Counted from the stretch's first letter, positions 1 through 8,526 are shown. The stretch: 58,420 nucleotides of DNA from Psychrobacillus sp040274765 (GCA_040274765.1 JBEMAY010000015.1:1-58420), one strand, 5' to 3'. Notes: generated by a model not told the origin, from the sequence alone. Translations and numbers: made by a program.

Positions 1-126
1 GAATGGGTGACATTCGTTACAGAACTCGACTTTAATGTCATTTTTTACAGAACCAGTTGTGAATGTGTTACCACATGAACATGATACTGTTGCTTCTTTG
101 TAATCGGGATGAATTCCTGCTTTCAT
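1..126 (-). CDS. rpmE: 50S ribosomal protein L31 (3' end outside window)
   Basis: The first 42 residues are visible, beginning MKAGIHPDYKEATVSCSCGN; the gene runs off the left edge. L31 is a small protein of the large ribosomal subunit. The CxC at residues 16-18 and CxxC at 36-39 are the zinc-binding cysteines of the zinc-containing L31 form. The ATG at 126 has an AGGAG-type site about 8 bases upstream. In B. subtilis rpmE directly follows rho; here a three-gene module separates them. The 164-bp gap upstream holds a minus-strand TTGACA (203-208) with a weak GTATCA 18 bases on, so rpmE may have its own promoter. Confidence 0.95.
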   Translation of the reverse strand, partial: MKAGIHPDYKEATVSCSCGNTFTTGSVKNDIKVEFCNECHPF

Positions 127-290
127 CTCTATCTCTCCTCTCGCCCTGAACCATCTGGAACAGAGTTGGTTATGAAACTGATACCTTACACGATCCGATT
201 GATGTCAACCGCATATGTAGCAGAAATGTATAAACTTACGATACATATAATAACATGTCGTTCTTTAATAAACAAGTCATTAGTTTTGAT

Positions 291-1619
291 TTAGTTACTT
301 GTTCTGGAAGTTGTTTTTGGAACATGTAATACTTGCACAAAGTGTTTTCTTCTATATACGCTAAGAACTAAACCTATTAAGAAAGCATTAAGGACAGTCG
401 GCATAAACCCGTAGCTAAAAAACGGTAGCGATACGGATACAATTGGAACTAAACCAAGTGTCATTCCAACGGCATAGATGAATTGTGTCGAGAAAATTGT
501 AATACATCCTGTAATGATTAATCGCCCGAAGGAGTCTTTTACTGAAGCAGTAACGTGTAAAAAGCGCATCATCACTAAGCTTAGTATTATAAATATTCCG
601 ATCGCTAAAGCTAAACCATAGGATTGAATTAGATGTCCAAACACTAAATCTGTATGTGCCTCAGGAAGTTTATAAGTCGTTCCTGCCCCAAACCATTTAG
701 CTCCTTGTAGTAAATCTGTCAGCATTACATTGATATATCCTGCTCCATCAGCATAACCTGCTGGATTTAAGAAGCCCAATAGACGGTCTATCTGGTATTT
801 TGCAATACTTCCATTTTGATAGCTGGACCACGTAAATATAATAAAGCCAATGATTAAAGCTGCCACAGCTCCACTCACTATACTTTTTTGCTTTCTTGAA
901 AACTTACTTTTCATGAATAACACTGCAACAAGAGCTCCGTATATTAATAAAATGGACAAGTCGGCATTCATACTAAATAAAATAAATGAAATTCCCATCA
1001 TTACAATCGCTTTCCATAAGGCAAAGTTTTGTTTAGAAAACAATGCTGCCCAGGCAATACAGTAAAGTGGGATAGCCATCCAAACCTTTAAACTAATAAA
1101 TCCAATTTGGATCATTACTTTTCCGTTTACTTGTGCATTGTAAAAGCCATATAAAAATATTATAAATGCGGAAGCAATACCGAAGAAAATATAACCCCAT
1201 TGGGCAAACTTTCTATAATCCAAAAACATTAATCCAATTGCTACGATAAGACCCAGAATGATATGAATTACATGATTAGATAAAAATGCAGGAATCATAT
1301 GACCATATCTATACTCATAATGCGGCTGATTCAAAGCCAAGATTGGTAAAAAGCTAAGCAATAATATTCCTATGAATAAAGACAGAAGCAGCCAATCTAT
1401 TTTTGGCTTATGGATTTCGTTTAAAGATTTACCAAGCTCGGAAGGACTGCCCATTTCAGAGGCGGCTTTATCCTCTGCTTCCTTTTCCGTATATCCTTTT
1501 GCCATCCAAGACAGCTTTGAGTGTTTCATATGATTAGATAGCTCTGCCTCTACATAAGCCTTTGCCTCCTTGGAACGAATATGAGCAATGACCGACTGGA
1601 GATATTGATTAATACTCAT
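291..1619 (-). CDS. SEDS-family (FtsW/RodA/SpoVE) membrane protein with N-terminal PadR-associated helical domain
   Basis: 442 residues. The first ~75 residues are soluble and helical (MSINQYLQSVIAHIRSKEAK...), resembling the HAAS / permease-prefix domain often found beside PadR regulators. From about residue 76 there are around ten hydrophobic segments. The C-terminal part has SEDS hallmarks: LPEAHTDLVFG, whose Asp fits the catalytic Asp of RodA/FtsW, and PFFSYG. SEDS proteins polymerise peptidoglycan from lipid II in the membrane. No partner class B PBP lies nearby. The gene overlaps the PadR gene by 11 bases and has GAGGTG before its ATG, so it is the last gene of a sigma-PadR-SEDS operon. 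Family is clear; activity is inferred. Confidence 0.8.
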   Translation of the reverse strand: MSINQYLQSVIAHIRSKEAKAYVEAELSNHMKHSKLSWMAKGYTEKEAEDKAASEMGSPSELGKSLNEIHKPKIDWLLLSLFIGILLLSFLPILALNQPHYEYRYGHMIPAFLSNHVIHIILGLIVAIGLMFLDYRKFAQWGYIFFGIASAFIIFLYGFYNAQVNGKVMIQIGFISLKVWMAIPLYCIAWAALFSKQNFALWKAIVMMGISFILFSMNADLSILLIYGALVAVLFMKSKFSRKQKSIVSGAVAALIIGFIIFTWSSYQNGSIAKYQIDRLLGFLNPAGYADGAGYINVMLTDLLQGAKWFGAGTTYKLPEAHTDLVFGHLIQSYGLALAIGIFIILSLVMMRFLHVTASVKDSFGRLIITGCITIFSTQFIYAVGMTLGLVPIVSVSLPFFSYGFMPTVLNAFLIGLVLSVYRRKHFVQVLHVPKTTSRTSN

Positions 1620-2022
1620 CTGTAATCACCTCGTGAAATAACTGCCTTAGGGAGAAACGAGCTGCAGTGGAAGGCTGCTTTTTCTGTAATAGCTTCTGTC
1701 CCTTTTTCGATAATCTATAATATTTTTCTCCTTCATCCCAAAAAGACTCTAGCTCACCGTTTTGTTCAGCTTGGTGAAGTGAGGTATAAATGGCGCCCTC
1801 ATTGGAACGAATAGATTTTTCTCCCCTTACATGCAGAAGCTCCACTAACTCACTACCCGTTTTGGATTCCACTAAAAGAGGTAAAATCACTTCTGTTAAA
1901 GCAGCTGGAGAGATTTGGTTTATTTGATCATTTACTTTTTGACGGTGTGACTCTGAAAATTGTAGGTGCTCAAATGTATTATTGTTCATAGCCTTTTTTA
2001 AGCCTTTCAATCGTTCTTCCAT
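1609..2022 (-). CDS. PadR-family winged-helix transcriptional regulator
   Basis: 137 residues. After a ~35-residue leader, ILPLLVESKTGSELVELLHV begins a winged helix, followed by EGAIYTSLHQAEQNGELESF and YYRLSKKGQKLL, the usual PadR helix 3 and wing pattern. PadR proteins are repressors of envelope or stress genes. The start ATG has GGAGGG six bases upstream and overlaps the end of the sigma gene by 16 bases; its own end overlaps the SEDS gene. The coupling suggests the regulator, the sigma factor and the membrane protein act as one signalling unit, possibly with the HAAS-like domain of the membrane protein binding the regulator (inference). Confidence 0.85.
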   Translation of the reverse strand: MEERLKGLKKAMNNNTFEHLQFSESHRQKVNDQINQISPAALTEVILPLLVESKTGSELVELLHVRGEKSIRSNEGAIYTSLHQAEQNGELESFWDEGEKYYRLSKKGQKLLQKKQPSTAARFSLRQLFHEVITDEY

Positions 2023-2558
2023 TCAGATCCCTCCAATATGTTCTTTAATAGAAGTTTTCCTTTGCGCAGCCTCGTCTTAATGGTATTTTCATTAAGCTGC
2101 AAAACGGCTGCTGCTTCCTTCATCGACAGTTCTTCAAAATAAACTAAGTAAATTACTTCACGATATTTAATAGGCAAGTTCATAACTGCTGCTGCAAGCG
2201 CTGCATCCTCATCTTGCTGGACAACGATTTGTTCTACACTGGAAGATGATGTAGCGCTATTTAGAAACGCATCTTCTGTTATCCTAACATTTTGGTTATA
2301 CCAACTTTTTAAATAGTCCTTGGCATGATTGATGGCAATGCGCCATAACCAAGTTTTAATAGATGATTGTCCCTTATAGGTTGGTAACCCTTTGAAGCAC
2401 TTCACAAAAATCTCTTGCGTTAAATCCTCAGCAATCGTTTCATTATGTACGTAAGCATAAACTAGCTGCAATATGTCTTGACCATATGTACTCATCAATT
2501 CATCTATAAGCTGCTCATAACTCTCCGTTTTAGTATTCCCCGTTAACATTCGCTCCAC
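2007..2558 (-). CDS. ECF-type RNA polymerase sigma factor
   Basis: 183 residues with the two ECF regions. Region 2 includes AEDLTQEIFVKCFKGL and IKTWLWRIAINHAKDYLKS; region 4 includes LPIKYREVIYLVYFEELSMK and NTIKTRLRKGKLLLK. It directs RNA polymerase to a small regulon. The start is the GTG at 2558, six bases after a GGGGGG run; a later ATG at codon 4 is possible. No anti-sigma gene of zinc-finger type follows; a PadR regulator and a SEDS membrane protein take that place in the operon. An ECF-like promoter directly upstream suggests autoregulation. Confidence 0.92.
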   Translation of the reverse strand: MERMLTGNTKTESYEQLIDELMSTYGQDILQLVYAYVHNETIAEDLTQEIFVKCFKGLPTYKGQSSIKTWLWRIAINHAKDYLKSWYNQNVRITEDAFLNSATSSSSVEQIVVQQDEDAALAAAVMNLPIKYREVIYLVYFEELSMKEAAAVLQLNENTIKTRLRKGKLLLKNILEGSEWKND

Positions 2559-2582
2559 CGTTGTCCCCCCTTTTGCACATTA

Positions 2583-2610
2583 GACGAGCGTGCAGTTAAA
2601 AAAGTTTTCA
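2583..2610 (-). promoter_or_regulatory. ECF-type promoter of the sigma-PadR-SEDS operon
   Basis: On the minus strand TGAAAAC (2604-2610) and CGTCTA (from 2586 down) are 17 bases apart, close to the TGAAAC-N16/17-CGTC form used by ECF sigma factors such as SigM. The start point would fall near 2575, just ahead of the ribosome binding site, giving a very short leader. That it is read by the adjacent sigma factor is inference. Confidence 0.6.
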
Positions 2611-2622
2611 TGTATTTAAACA

Positions 2623-2662
2623 CATCAAAAAAGGAGACTCAGGACTGTTGCCTGGAGTCTCC
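2623..2662 (-). terminator. Intrinsic terminator after rho
   Basis: GGAGACTCAGG and CCTGGAGTCTCC arms (8 + 3 paired bases around a 7-base loop) are followed on the minus strand by TTTTTTG. It lies 28 bases past the rho stop and isolates rho from the downstream sigma operon. Confidence 0.85.
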
Positions 2663-2689
2663 ATCTATTTATGAAAGTTATTAATTCAA

Positions 2690-3973
2690 TTATAGTGATA
2701 CTTTACCGCTGCGATGAGCTTTCATTTCCTCGCTCAATTGCTCGAAGAAACCTTCGTTTGTTTTCGTTAGACGAAGTTTTTTCAAGAAGCGCTCTCCAAA
2801 ATCGGAAGAGTCAGAGAAGGTTTTGCGAATAGCCCATAGTTTATCCAATTGTTCTTTAGGAATTAATAATTCTTCTTTTCTTGTTCCTGAACGACGGATG
2901 TCAATCGCAGGGAAGATACGACGCTCCGCTAGACTACGGTCTAGGTGAAGCTCTAGGTTACCTGTACCTTTGAATTCCTCATAAATAACTTCATCCATAC
3001 GTGATCCAGTATCCACTAGAGCTGTAGCTAAAATAGTTAAGCTTCCACCCTCTTCGATATTTCGTGCTGCACCGAAGAAGCGTTTAGGCCGGTGGAATGC
3101 AGCAGGGTCAATACCACCTGATAAAGTTCGGCCACTTGGCGGAATCACGAGATTGTAAGCACGTGCTAAACGTGTAATAGAATCCATTAGGATAATAACA
3201 TCACGCTTGTGTTCTACTAGGCGCATAGCTCTTTCCAGTACAAGCTCTGCCACCTTCACGTGATTTTCTGGGACCTCATCAAACGTAGAACTTACTACAT
3301 CTGCTTTTACAGAACGCTCGATGTCTGTTACTTCCTCTGGACGCTCATCTATTAATAATACGATTAGCTCAGCATTTGGATGGTTTGTAGTAATGGCATT
3401 CGCAATTTCTTTTATTAATAACGTTTTACCGGCTTTCGGTGGAGCAACTATTAAACCACGCTGACCATAACCTACTGGTGCTACTAAATCCATAATTCTA
3501 GTAGATAGCTTTTCTGGGACAGTCTCTAATTTGATATGACGATCTGGATACAGCGGCGTTAGTCCCGGAAAATGAACTCGCTCTTTGGCAATTTCAGGAT
3601 CTTCTCCATTGACAAGCTCTACGTGCAGAAGGCCATAATAACGTTCGCTTTCCTTTGGTGGCCGTACTTTTCCTGTTACTTTGTCGCCGTTACGCAAATC
3701 AAATCTTCTAATTTGTGAGGCTGAAATATAAATATCTTCTGAGCTAGGAGAATAGTTGATTGGACGTAGGAAACCAAAGCCTTCTTGCTGAATAATCTCT
3801 AAAACGCCTTCCATGAAGAAAAAGCCTTCTTGCTCCGCGCGAGATTTTAAGATTGCAAAAATAAGTTCCTTTTTTGATAATTTACTATAAGCCGCTATTT
3901 TATACTTGCGCGCAAGAGTATAGAGCTCTTTTAAAGTCATATTCTCTAGCTCATTAATTGTTGTTTGTGTCAT
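2690..3973 (-). CDS. rho: Transcription termination factor Rho
   Basis: About 427 residues. Order: N-terminal helical domain (INELENMTLKELYTLARKYK), cold-shock-like RNA-binding domain (GFGFLRPINYSPSSEDIYIS), then the RecA-like ATPase with Walker A APPKAGKT, LIVLLIDERPEEVTD, and the Q/R-loop regions. Rho is a hexameric RNA helicase that releases RNA from polymerase. Full length for Bacillales. The reading frame also has a GTG two codons earlier (3979); ATG at 3973 gives MTQTTINELEN, and neither has a strong Shine-Dalgarno. Neighbours glpX and murA upstream are the conserved Bacillus arrangement. Confidence 0.96.
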   Translation of the reverse strand: MTQTTINELENMTLKELYTLARKYKIAAYSKLSKKELIFAILKSRAEQEGFFFMEGVLEIIQQEGFGFLRPINYSPSSEDIYISASQIRRFDLRNGDKVTGKVRPPKESERYYGLLHVELVNGEDPEIAKERVHFPGLTPLYPDRHIKLETVPEKLSTRIMDLVAPVGYGQRGLIVAPPKAGKTLLIKEIANAITTNHPNAELIVLLIDERPEEVTDIERSVKADVVSSTFDEVPENHVKVAELVLERAMRLVEHKRDVIILMDSITRLARAYNLVIPPSGRTLSGGIDPAAFHRPKRFFGAARNIEEGGSLTILATALVDTGSRMDEVIYEEFKGTGNLELHLDRSLAERRIFPAIDIRRSGTRKEELLIPKEQLDKLWAIRKTFSDSSDFGERFLKKLRLTKTNEGFFEQLSEEMKAHRSGKVSL

Positions 3974-4050
3974 TAGCACGCACCACTCTTTACTATATTT
4001 TGTTGTTTACTTAGTTAAACTGGATAAAAGGAAAGAAGTTTTATTAGAGG

Positions 4051-4076
4051 ATACCCGATAGCGAACTATCGGGTAT
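4051..4076 (-). other. Perfect hairpin between glpX and rho
   Basis: An 11-bp perfect inverted repeat (ATACCCGATAG / CTATCGGGTAT) with a 4-base loop reading TTCG on the minus strand. It starts 17 bases after the glpX stop. No clear T-run follows in either direction, so it may be a weak terminator, a processing site or an RNA-stability element between glpX and rho. Confidence 0.6.
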
Positions 4077-4093
4077 ACAAAGAAGTTTAGTTT

Positions 4094-5056
4094 TTATAGT
4101 ACTAAATTCGGTTTTTTGTTTAAGCTGTGACGACCTTCTACGAAACGAATTGTTCCGGATTTGGCGCGCATTACGATTGAATGCGTGGAACCAAAGGCGC
4201 CTTTGAATTGAACTCCACGTAGAAGCTCTCCATCAGTAACTCCTGTTGCAGCAAAGATGGCATCATCGCCTTTAACAAGATCAGTCATACGTAAAACCTT
4301 ATTAACATCTAGCCCCATCTTTTTACATCTCTCAAGTTCTGCCTCGTCTTGTGGAACAAGCTTCCCTTGGATTTCTCCGCCCAAGCATTTTAATCCAACG
4401 GCTGAAATAACTCCTTCTGGAGCTCCACCCATGCCGAATAAAATATCTACACCAGTATTATCAAAAGCAGTGTTAATCGCGCCAGCTACATCCCCATCGG
4501 TAATTAGCTTGATGCGAGCTCCGGCTGCTCTTATTTCCTCGATAATCTTTTCATGGCGTTTACGTCCTAAGATAGTGGCAACAACGTCTTCAATATCTTT
4601 GTTTTTTGCACGAGCAACAGCACGTAAATTATCAATTACAGATGCATTTATGTCTACTTTACCAACAGATTCAGGTCCAACTGCTAGCTTTTCCATATAC
4701 ATATCTGGTGCATGAAGTAAATTTCCGCGATCTGCAATAGCTAGAACTGCTAATGCATTCCAACCACCAGAAGCTACGATATTAGTACCTTCTAGAGGAT
4801 CTACTGCTACATCTACTTGAGGACCTCCAGTGCCATGGCCAAGCTTTTCTCCGATATATAGCATCGGTGCCTCGTCCATTTCACCTTCCCCAATTACTAC
4901 AACACCCTCCATAGGGATAGTGTCAAATACTGTACGCATTGCAGTAGTTGCTGCATCATCTGCTTCATTTTTTAATCCTCGTCCCATCCAGCGAGCAGAT
5001 GCAATAGCGGCTGCTTCAGTCACTCGGACTAATTCCATTGATAAACTACGTTCCAT
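4094..5056 (-). CDS. glpX: Class II fructose-1,6-bisphosphatase GlpX
   Basis: 320 residues when started at MERSLSMELVRVTEAA, where GGGAGG sits nine bases before the ATG; the upstream extension to 5098 lacks support. It hydrolyses fructose-1,6-bisphosphate to fructose-6-phosphate for gluconeogenesis. Class II marks: GEGEMDEAPM (56-65) and VDPLEGTN (85-92), which bind metal and phosphate. Normal length. It lies between murA and rho, as ywjI does in B. subtilis, in a run with transaldolase and aldolase, so the cluster covers the fructose-phosphate node. Confidence 0.95.
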   Translation of the reverse strand: MERSLSMELVRVTEAAAIASARWMGRGLKNEADDAATTAMRTVFDTIPMEGVVVIGEGEMDEAPMLYIGEKLGHGTGGPQVDVAVDPLEGTNIVASGGWNALAVLAIADRGNLLHAPDMYMEKLAVGPESVGKVDINASVIDNLRAVARAKNKDIEDVVATILGRKRHEKIIEEIRAAGARIKLITDGDVAGAINTAFDNTGVDILFGMGGAPEGVISAVGLKCLGGEIQGKLVPQDEAELERCKKMGLDVNKVLRMTDLVKGDDAIFAATGVTDGELLRGVQFKGAFGSTHSIVMRAKSGTIRFVEGRHSLNKKPNLVL

Positions 5057-5140
5057 TTCGTTTGTGCCTCCCGTATTACGGATTGTATATATATACATAC
5101 GAATTTGTTTCTTCCGATATCATTGTAGCATATTTGTCAA

Positions 5141-5371
5141 ATAAGAAAAGCGCAATCGCCTATCTTTACCCCGACAGGCAAATGGGCAAAAGCGAGGAGG
5201 CAGCCCTTCAGCCACCACAGCTTTTGTTCATTTGACCCCGAGGGGTAAGGCGATGGAGCTAGACAATAAGAAAAGCGCAATCGCCTATCTCTACCCCGAC
5301 AGGCAAATGGGCAAAAGCGAGGAGGCAGCTCTTCAGCCACCACAGCTTTTGACCTCGAGGGGTAAGGCGAT
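5141..5371. repeat. Two direct copies of a ~107-bp palindromic intergenic element
   Basis: Copies at 5141-5254 and 5265-5371 share nearly all bases, starting AATAAGAAAAGCGCAATCGC and ending GAGGGGTAAGGCGAT. Copy 1 has a 7-base insertion (TTCATTT) near its end. Within each copy ATCGCC...TACCCC pairs with GGGGTA.GGCGAT, so each can fold into a long imperfect hairpin. Sequences opening GAAAAGCGCAA are familiar as dispersed repeats in Bacillaceae intergenic regions. Short reading frames across it are not convincing. Confidence 0.8.
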
Positions 5372-5377
5372 GCTTAC

Positions 5378-5409
5378 AAAAAAATGGAGAAAATACTCTC
5401 CATTTTTTT
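5378..5409. terminator. Bidirectional-looking terminator at the murA 3' end
   Basis: AAAAAAATGGAGA and TCTCCATTTTTTT (13-bp arms, 6-base loop) with A and T runs on both sides. The last murA codon overlaps the stem. It should separate murA from glpX transcription. Confidence 0.85.
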
Positions 5410-6685
5410 AGCTATTATTTTGTTCTATTTCAAGAACTTCCACTCTTCTAATATCTGCACCTATCCCTTGCAGCTTCTCAATTAGCGAGCTATATCCACG
5501 ATCTATATGATAGATGTCCTGAATTTCAGTTTCCCCGTCTGCTATCAAGCCTGCCAATACAAGAGCAGCCCCTGCTCGAAGATCACTCGCTCGAACAGTT
5601 GCAGCCTCTAGCTTAACTGGTCCAGTAAGCACAGCAGTTCTACCATCCACTCTTCCATTTGCATTCATGCGACGTAACTCATCAATATGCTTGAAACGAG
5701 CCGAATAAATGGAATCCGTAATAACCGAAGTTCCGTTCGCCTGTGTTAATAATACAGAGAAAGGCTGCTGAAGATCTGTGGCAAAACCAGGATAAACGAG
5801 TGTCTTGACGTCGACAGCCTGCAAATTTGTTGTTTTGGGAATAAATACCTTCTCTTCAAATTCTTCTACAGCTACACCCATTTCTCGAAGCTTTGCGGTC
5901 AAAGCTTCTACATGGAATGGAATGACATTATCAATGGTTACTCCATCGCCGGCAAGTGCAGCCATAATCATAAAAGTGCCAGCCTCTATTCGATCCGGAA
6001 TAATCGTATGCTTCGTACCATGGAGCTCTTCTACCCCATCTATACGAATCACGTTTGTTCCTGCACCTTTAATATTTGCTCCCATATTAGAAAGTAAGGT
6101 AGCCACATCGATGATTTCAGGCTCTTTTGCCGCATTTTCAATAATCGTTCTACCTTTTGCAAGGACAGCAGCAAGCATGATATTAATCGTAGCGCCTACA
6201 CTGACAACGTCTAAATAGATTTTCGAGCCAACGAGCTCGTCTGCTCGTAAATAGATTGCACCGTGCTCATTACTAACTTCCGCACCTAGCGCTTCAAATC
6301 CTTTAATATGCTGGTCAATTGGTCGTGGGCCTAAATGACACCCACCAGGTAGTCCAATAGCAGCTTTTTTGAACTTACCTAGCATGACACCCATTAGGTA
6401 ATAAGAAGCTCGTAACTTTTTAATATTGCCGTTTGGCATAGGCATGTCTACAACATTTGTTGGATCTATCACCATAGTTCCATCAGAGAAGGTTACTTTT
6501 GCACCAACCTCTTCTAAAATTTCCTTAAGGGTGAAAACATCCAGTATTTCAGGTAAGCCTTCTATCGTAACAGGAGAATTAGCCATAAGCGAAGCAGGAA
6601 TAAGGGCTACTGCACTATTTTTTGCACCACTTACCTTAATCGTGCCTCGGAGGGTATTTCCTCCTTTTATTTTATAAACTTCCAT
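5408..6685 (-). CDS. murA: UDP-N-acetylglucosamine 1-carboxyvinyltransferase (MurA2/MurAZ type)
   Basis: 425 residues, full length. It transfers enolpyruvate from PEP to UDP-GlcNAc, the first committed step of peptidoglycan synthesis in the cytosol. Lys22-Asn23 (SGAKNSAV) and the catalytic Cys116 in GLPGGCHLGPRPID are present, so the enzyme should be fosfomycin sensitive. Position between tal and glpX matches the second murA paralogue (murAZ) of Bacillus. The transaldolase gene ends 20 bases upstream, so the two are probably co-transcribed. Confidence 0.95.
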   Translation of the reverse strand: MEVYKIKGGNTLRGTIKVSGAKNSAVALIPASLMANSPVTIEGLPEILDVFTLKEILEEVGAKVTFSDGTMVIDPTNVVDMPMPNGNIKKLRASYYLMGVMLGKFKKAAIGLPGGCHLGPRPIDQHIKGFEALGAEVSNEHGAIYLRADELVGSKIYLDVVSVGATINIMLAAVLAKGRTIIENAAKEPEIIDVATLLSNMGANIKGAGTNVIRIDGVEELHGTKHTIIPDRIEAGTFMIMAALAGDGVTIDNVIPFHVEALTAKLREMGVAVEEFEEKVFIPKTTNLQAVDVKTLVYPGFATDLQQPFSVLLTQANGTSVITDSIYSARFKHIDELRRMNANGRVDGRTAVLTGPVKLEAATVRASDLRAGAALVLAGLIADGETEIQDIYHIDRGYSSLIEKLQGIGADIRRVEVLEIEQNNS

Positions 6686-6705
6686 ACCGTTCTCCTTCGT
6701 GTTGG

Positions 6706-7353
6706 TTACTCGCTTTTTCTATTGTTCCAATCCGCTAGGAAACCTTCGATTCCTTTATCAGTTAAAGGATGATTGAATAATTGTTTTAACACTTTAAATG
6801 GAGTAGTAGAGATATGTGCACCATTCAATGCTGCATCTGTAATATGTTGTGGATGTCTAATGGAAGCAGCAATAATTTCTGTATCGATATTATGGATAGA
6901 GAAAATCGTTGAAATTTTTGCGATCAACTCCATGCCATCATGTCCAATATCATCTAAACGTCCTAAGAAAGGAGAAACATATGTGGCACCAGCACGTGCT
7001 GCCATTAACGCTTGGTTTGCACTGAAAATTAAAGTTACGTTCGTTTTAATACCCTCTGCACGGAAAACTGAGCATGCTTTTAAGCCTTCTGGTGTCATTG
7101 GAAGCTTAACTGTAATGTTTGGTGCGATTGCAGCTAGCTCCCTACCTTCTTTAATCATACCTTCTGCATCTAAAGCAATCACTTCAGCGCTTACTGAACC
7201 ATCTACTAAAGCTGTGATTTCACGTAAACGATCGTGAAAGGAGATATTCTCTTTTGCTACTAAAGATGGATTTGTAGTAACACCTGAGATTACTCCCCAT
7301 GAGTGTGCTTCTTTTATTTCGTCAAAGTTTGCTGTATCGATAAAAAATTTCAT
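6706..7353 (-). CDS. tal: Transaldolase (small, FSA-like subfamily)
   Basis: 215 residues, typical of the short bacterial transaldolase family (YwjH of B. subtilis). It moves a dihydroxyacetone unit between sugar phosphates in the pentose phosphate pathway. DTAN (6-9), GVTTNPSL (24-31) and the Schiff-base Lys83 in TVKLPMTPEG are visible, as is YVSPFLGRLDD. It lies between fba and murA; a hairpin in the fba-tal gap probably lowers read-through. Fructose-6-phosphate aldolase activity cannot be excluded from sequence alone. Confidence 0.93.
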   Translation of the reverse strand: MKFFIDTANFDEIKEAHSWGVISGVTTNPSLVAKENISFHDRLREITALVDGSVSAEVIALDAEGMIKEGRELAAIAPNITVKLPMTPEGLKACSVFRAEGIKTNVTLIFSANQALMAARAGATYVSPFLGRLDDIGHDGMELIAKISTIFSIHNIDTEIIAASIRHPQHITDAALNGAHISTTPFKVLKQLFNHPLTDKGIEGFLADWNNRKSE

Positions 7354-7375
7354 ATTAATAATATCCTCCTCTTGA

Positions 7376-7451
7376 TGGAAAAACAGGAGAAGGCACTCTT
7401 TATACTCTGTTCTTAGATAAATTCTAAGGTAGAGCCTAAGAGCACTTCTCC
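7376..7451 (-). terminator. Long hairpin between fba and tal, probable (partial) terminator
   Basis: On the minus strand GGAGAAGTGCTCTT pairs with AAGAGTGCCTTCTCC (one bulge); inside the loop CTTAGA pairs with TCTAAG. TGTTTTTCC follows. The T-run is short and interrupted, so read-through into tal is likely. Confidence 0.55.
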
Positions 7452-7471
7452 TTTATAGCTATTTATATCAC

Positions 7472-8329
7472 TTATGCTTTGTTAGAGCTTCCGAATTCAC
7501 GCATTTTTCCAATCACAGTTGCTTTTATTGCATCACGTGCTGGGATTAAATACTTACGTGGATCGTATTGTTCTTCGTTAGCTGCTAGATATTCACGAAT
7601 TGCTTTTGTTGCAGCAATTTGGTTTTCTGTATTGACATTAATTTTAGCTGTCCCTAGTGAGATAGCTCGTGTAATGTCTTTTGTTGGAATACCTGTACCG
7701 CCATGTAGTACTAAAGGTAAATCAGCTAGCTTAGATATTTCTTCCATTTCCGCAAAGCCTAAGTTTGGTTCACCTTTATATGGACCATGAACTGATCCAA
7801 GCGCAGGTGCTAAACAGTCGATTGCAGTGCGTTTTACAAGCTCCGCACATTCTGCTGGGTCAGCATAAATAACGCCATCTGCTATTACATCGTCTTCTTG
7901 TCCGCCAACAGTCCCTAGCTCTGCTTCTACGGAAACACTATGAGCATGAGCGTACTCAACCACTTGTGAAGTAATTTCTACATTTTCTTCAAAAGGATGG
8001 TGGGATGCGTCAATCATGACAGAAGTAAATCCAGCATCAATTGCAGCTTTACACTTATCAAAGCTTGAACCATGATCTAAATGAATTGCTACCGGAACTG
8101 TAATATTGTAGTCCGCCATTAATCCTTTAACCATATGTACAACAGTTGTAAATCCACCCATGTATTTTGCAGCACCCTCTGAAACACCTAAAATAACTGG
8201 TGACTTTTCTTCTTCAGCTGCTTGTAAAATAGCTTGTGTAAACTCTAAGTTATTAATGTTGAATTGTCCAACTGCATAGCCTTCTTTTTTACCTTTTTCA
8301 AGCATTTCTTTCATAGAAACTAAAGCCAT
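7472..8329 (-). CDS. fba: Class II fructose-1,6-bisphosphate aldolase
   Basis: 285 residues. It cleaves fructose-1,6-bisphosphate to dihydroxyacetone phosphate and glyceraldehyde-3-phosphate in glycolysis, reversibly. Zinc-site residues: His83 and His86 in AIHLDHGSS (Asp85 is the catalytic acid), and HGGTGIP further on; phosphate-binding INVNTENQ is present. Full length. It lies directly after spo0F, as fbaA does in Bacillus, but a terminator separates them. The 197-bp gap holds AT-rich promoter-like sequence that I could not assign firmly. Confidence 0.95.
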   Translation of the reverse strand: MALVSMKEMLEKGKKEGYAVGQFNINNLEFTQAILQAAEEEKSPVILGVSEGAAKYMGGFTTVVHMVKGLMADYNITVPVAIHLDHGSSFDKCKAAIDAGFTSVMIDASHHPFEENVEITSQVVEYAHAHSVSVEAELGTVGGQEDDVIADGVIYADPAECAELVKRTAIDCLAPALGSVHGPYKGEPNLGFAEMEEISKLADLPLVLHGGTGIPTKDITRAISLGTAKINVNTENQIAATKAIREYLAANEEQYDPRKYLIPARDAIKATVIGKMREFGSSNKA

Positions 8330-8483
8330 TTAAAGGACCTCCTCTATTTTAATTGGTACATCGCAAATATCTTCTAAAATGCTTAAGCAGGACACAAATC
8401 TAAACGTTCCACATAATAAAATACCCTATATGTAGTCGAAATAAACAGTTTAGAGTTCCCCCACTCATTTCCTTCATAATCAT

Positions 8484-8514
8484 AACAAAAACAGGCGATG
8501 TTTTCCACTGCCTG
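8484..8514 (-). terminator. Terminator after spo0F
   Basis: CAGGC / GCCTG arms with an inner GTG/CAT pairing, followed on the minus strand by TTTTTGTT. It lies 12 bases past the spo0F stop. Confidence 0.75.
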
Positions 8515-8526
8515 CTTATGCCCTCG

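Noticed and set aside
109..294. Plus-strand 61-residue frame over the rpmE start
   Set aside because: Overlaps the rpmE start and its promoter region on the other strand, with no ribosome site.
5137..5343. Minus-strand 68-residue frame
   Set aside because: Lies wholly in the two-copy palindromic repeat and shows no start signal or family.
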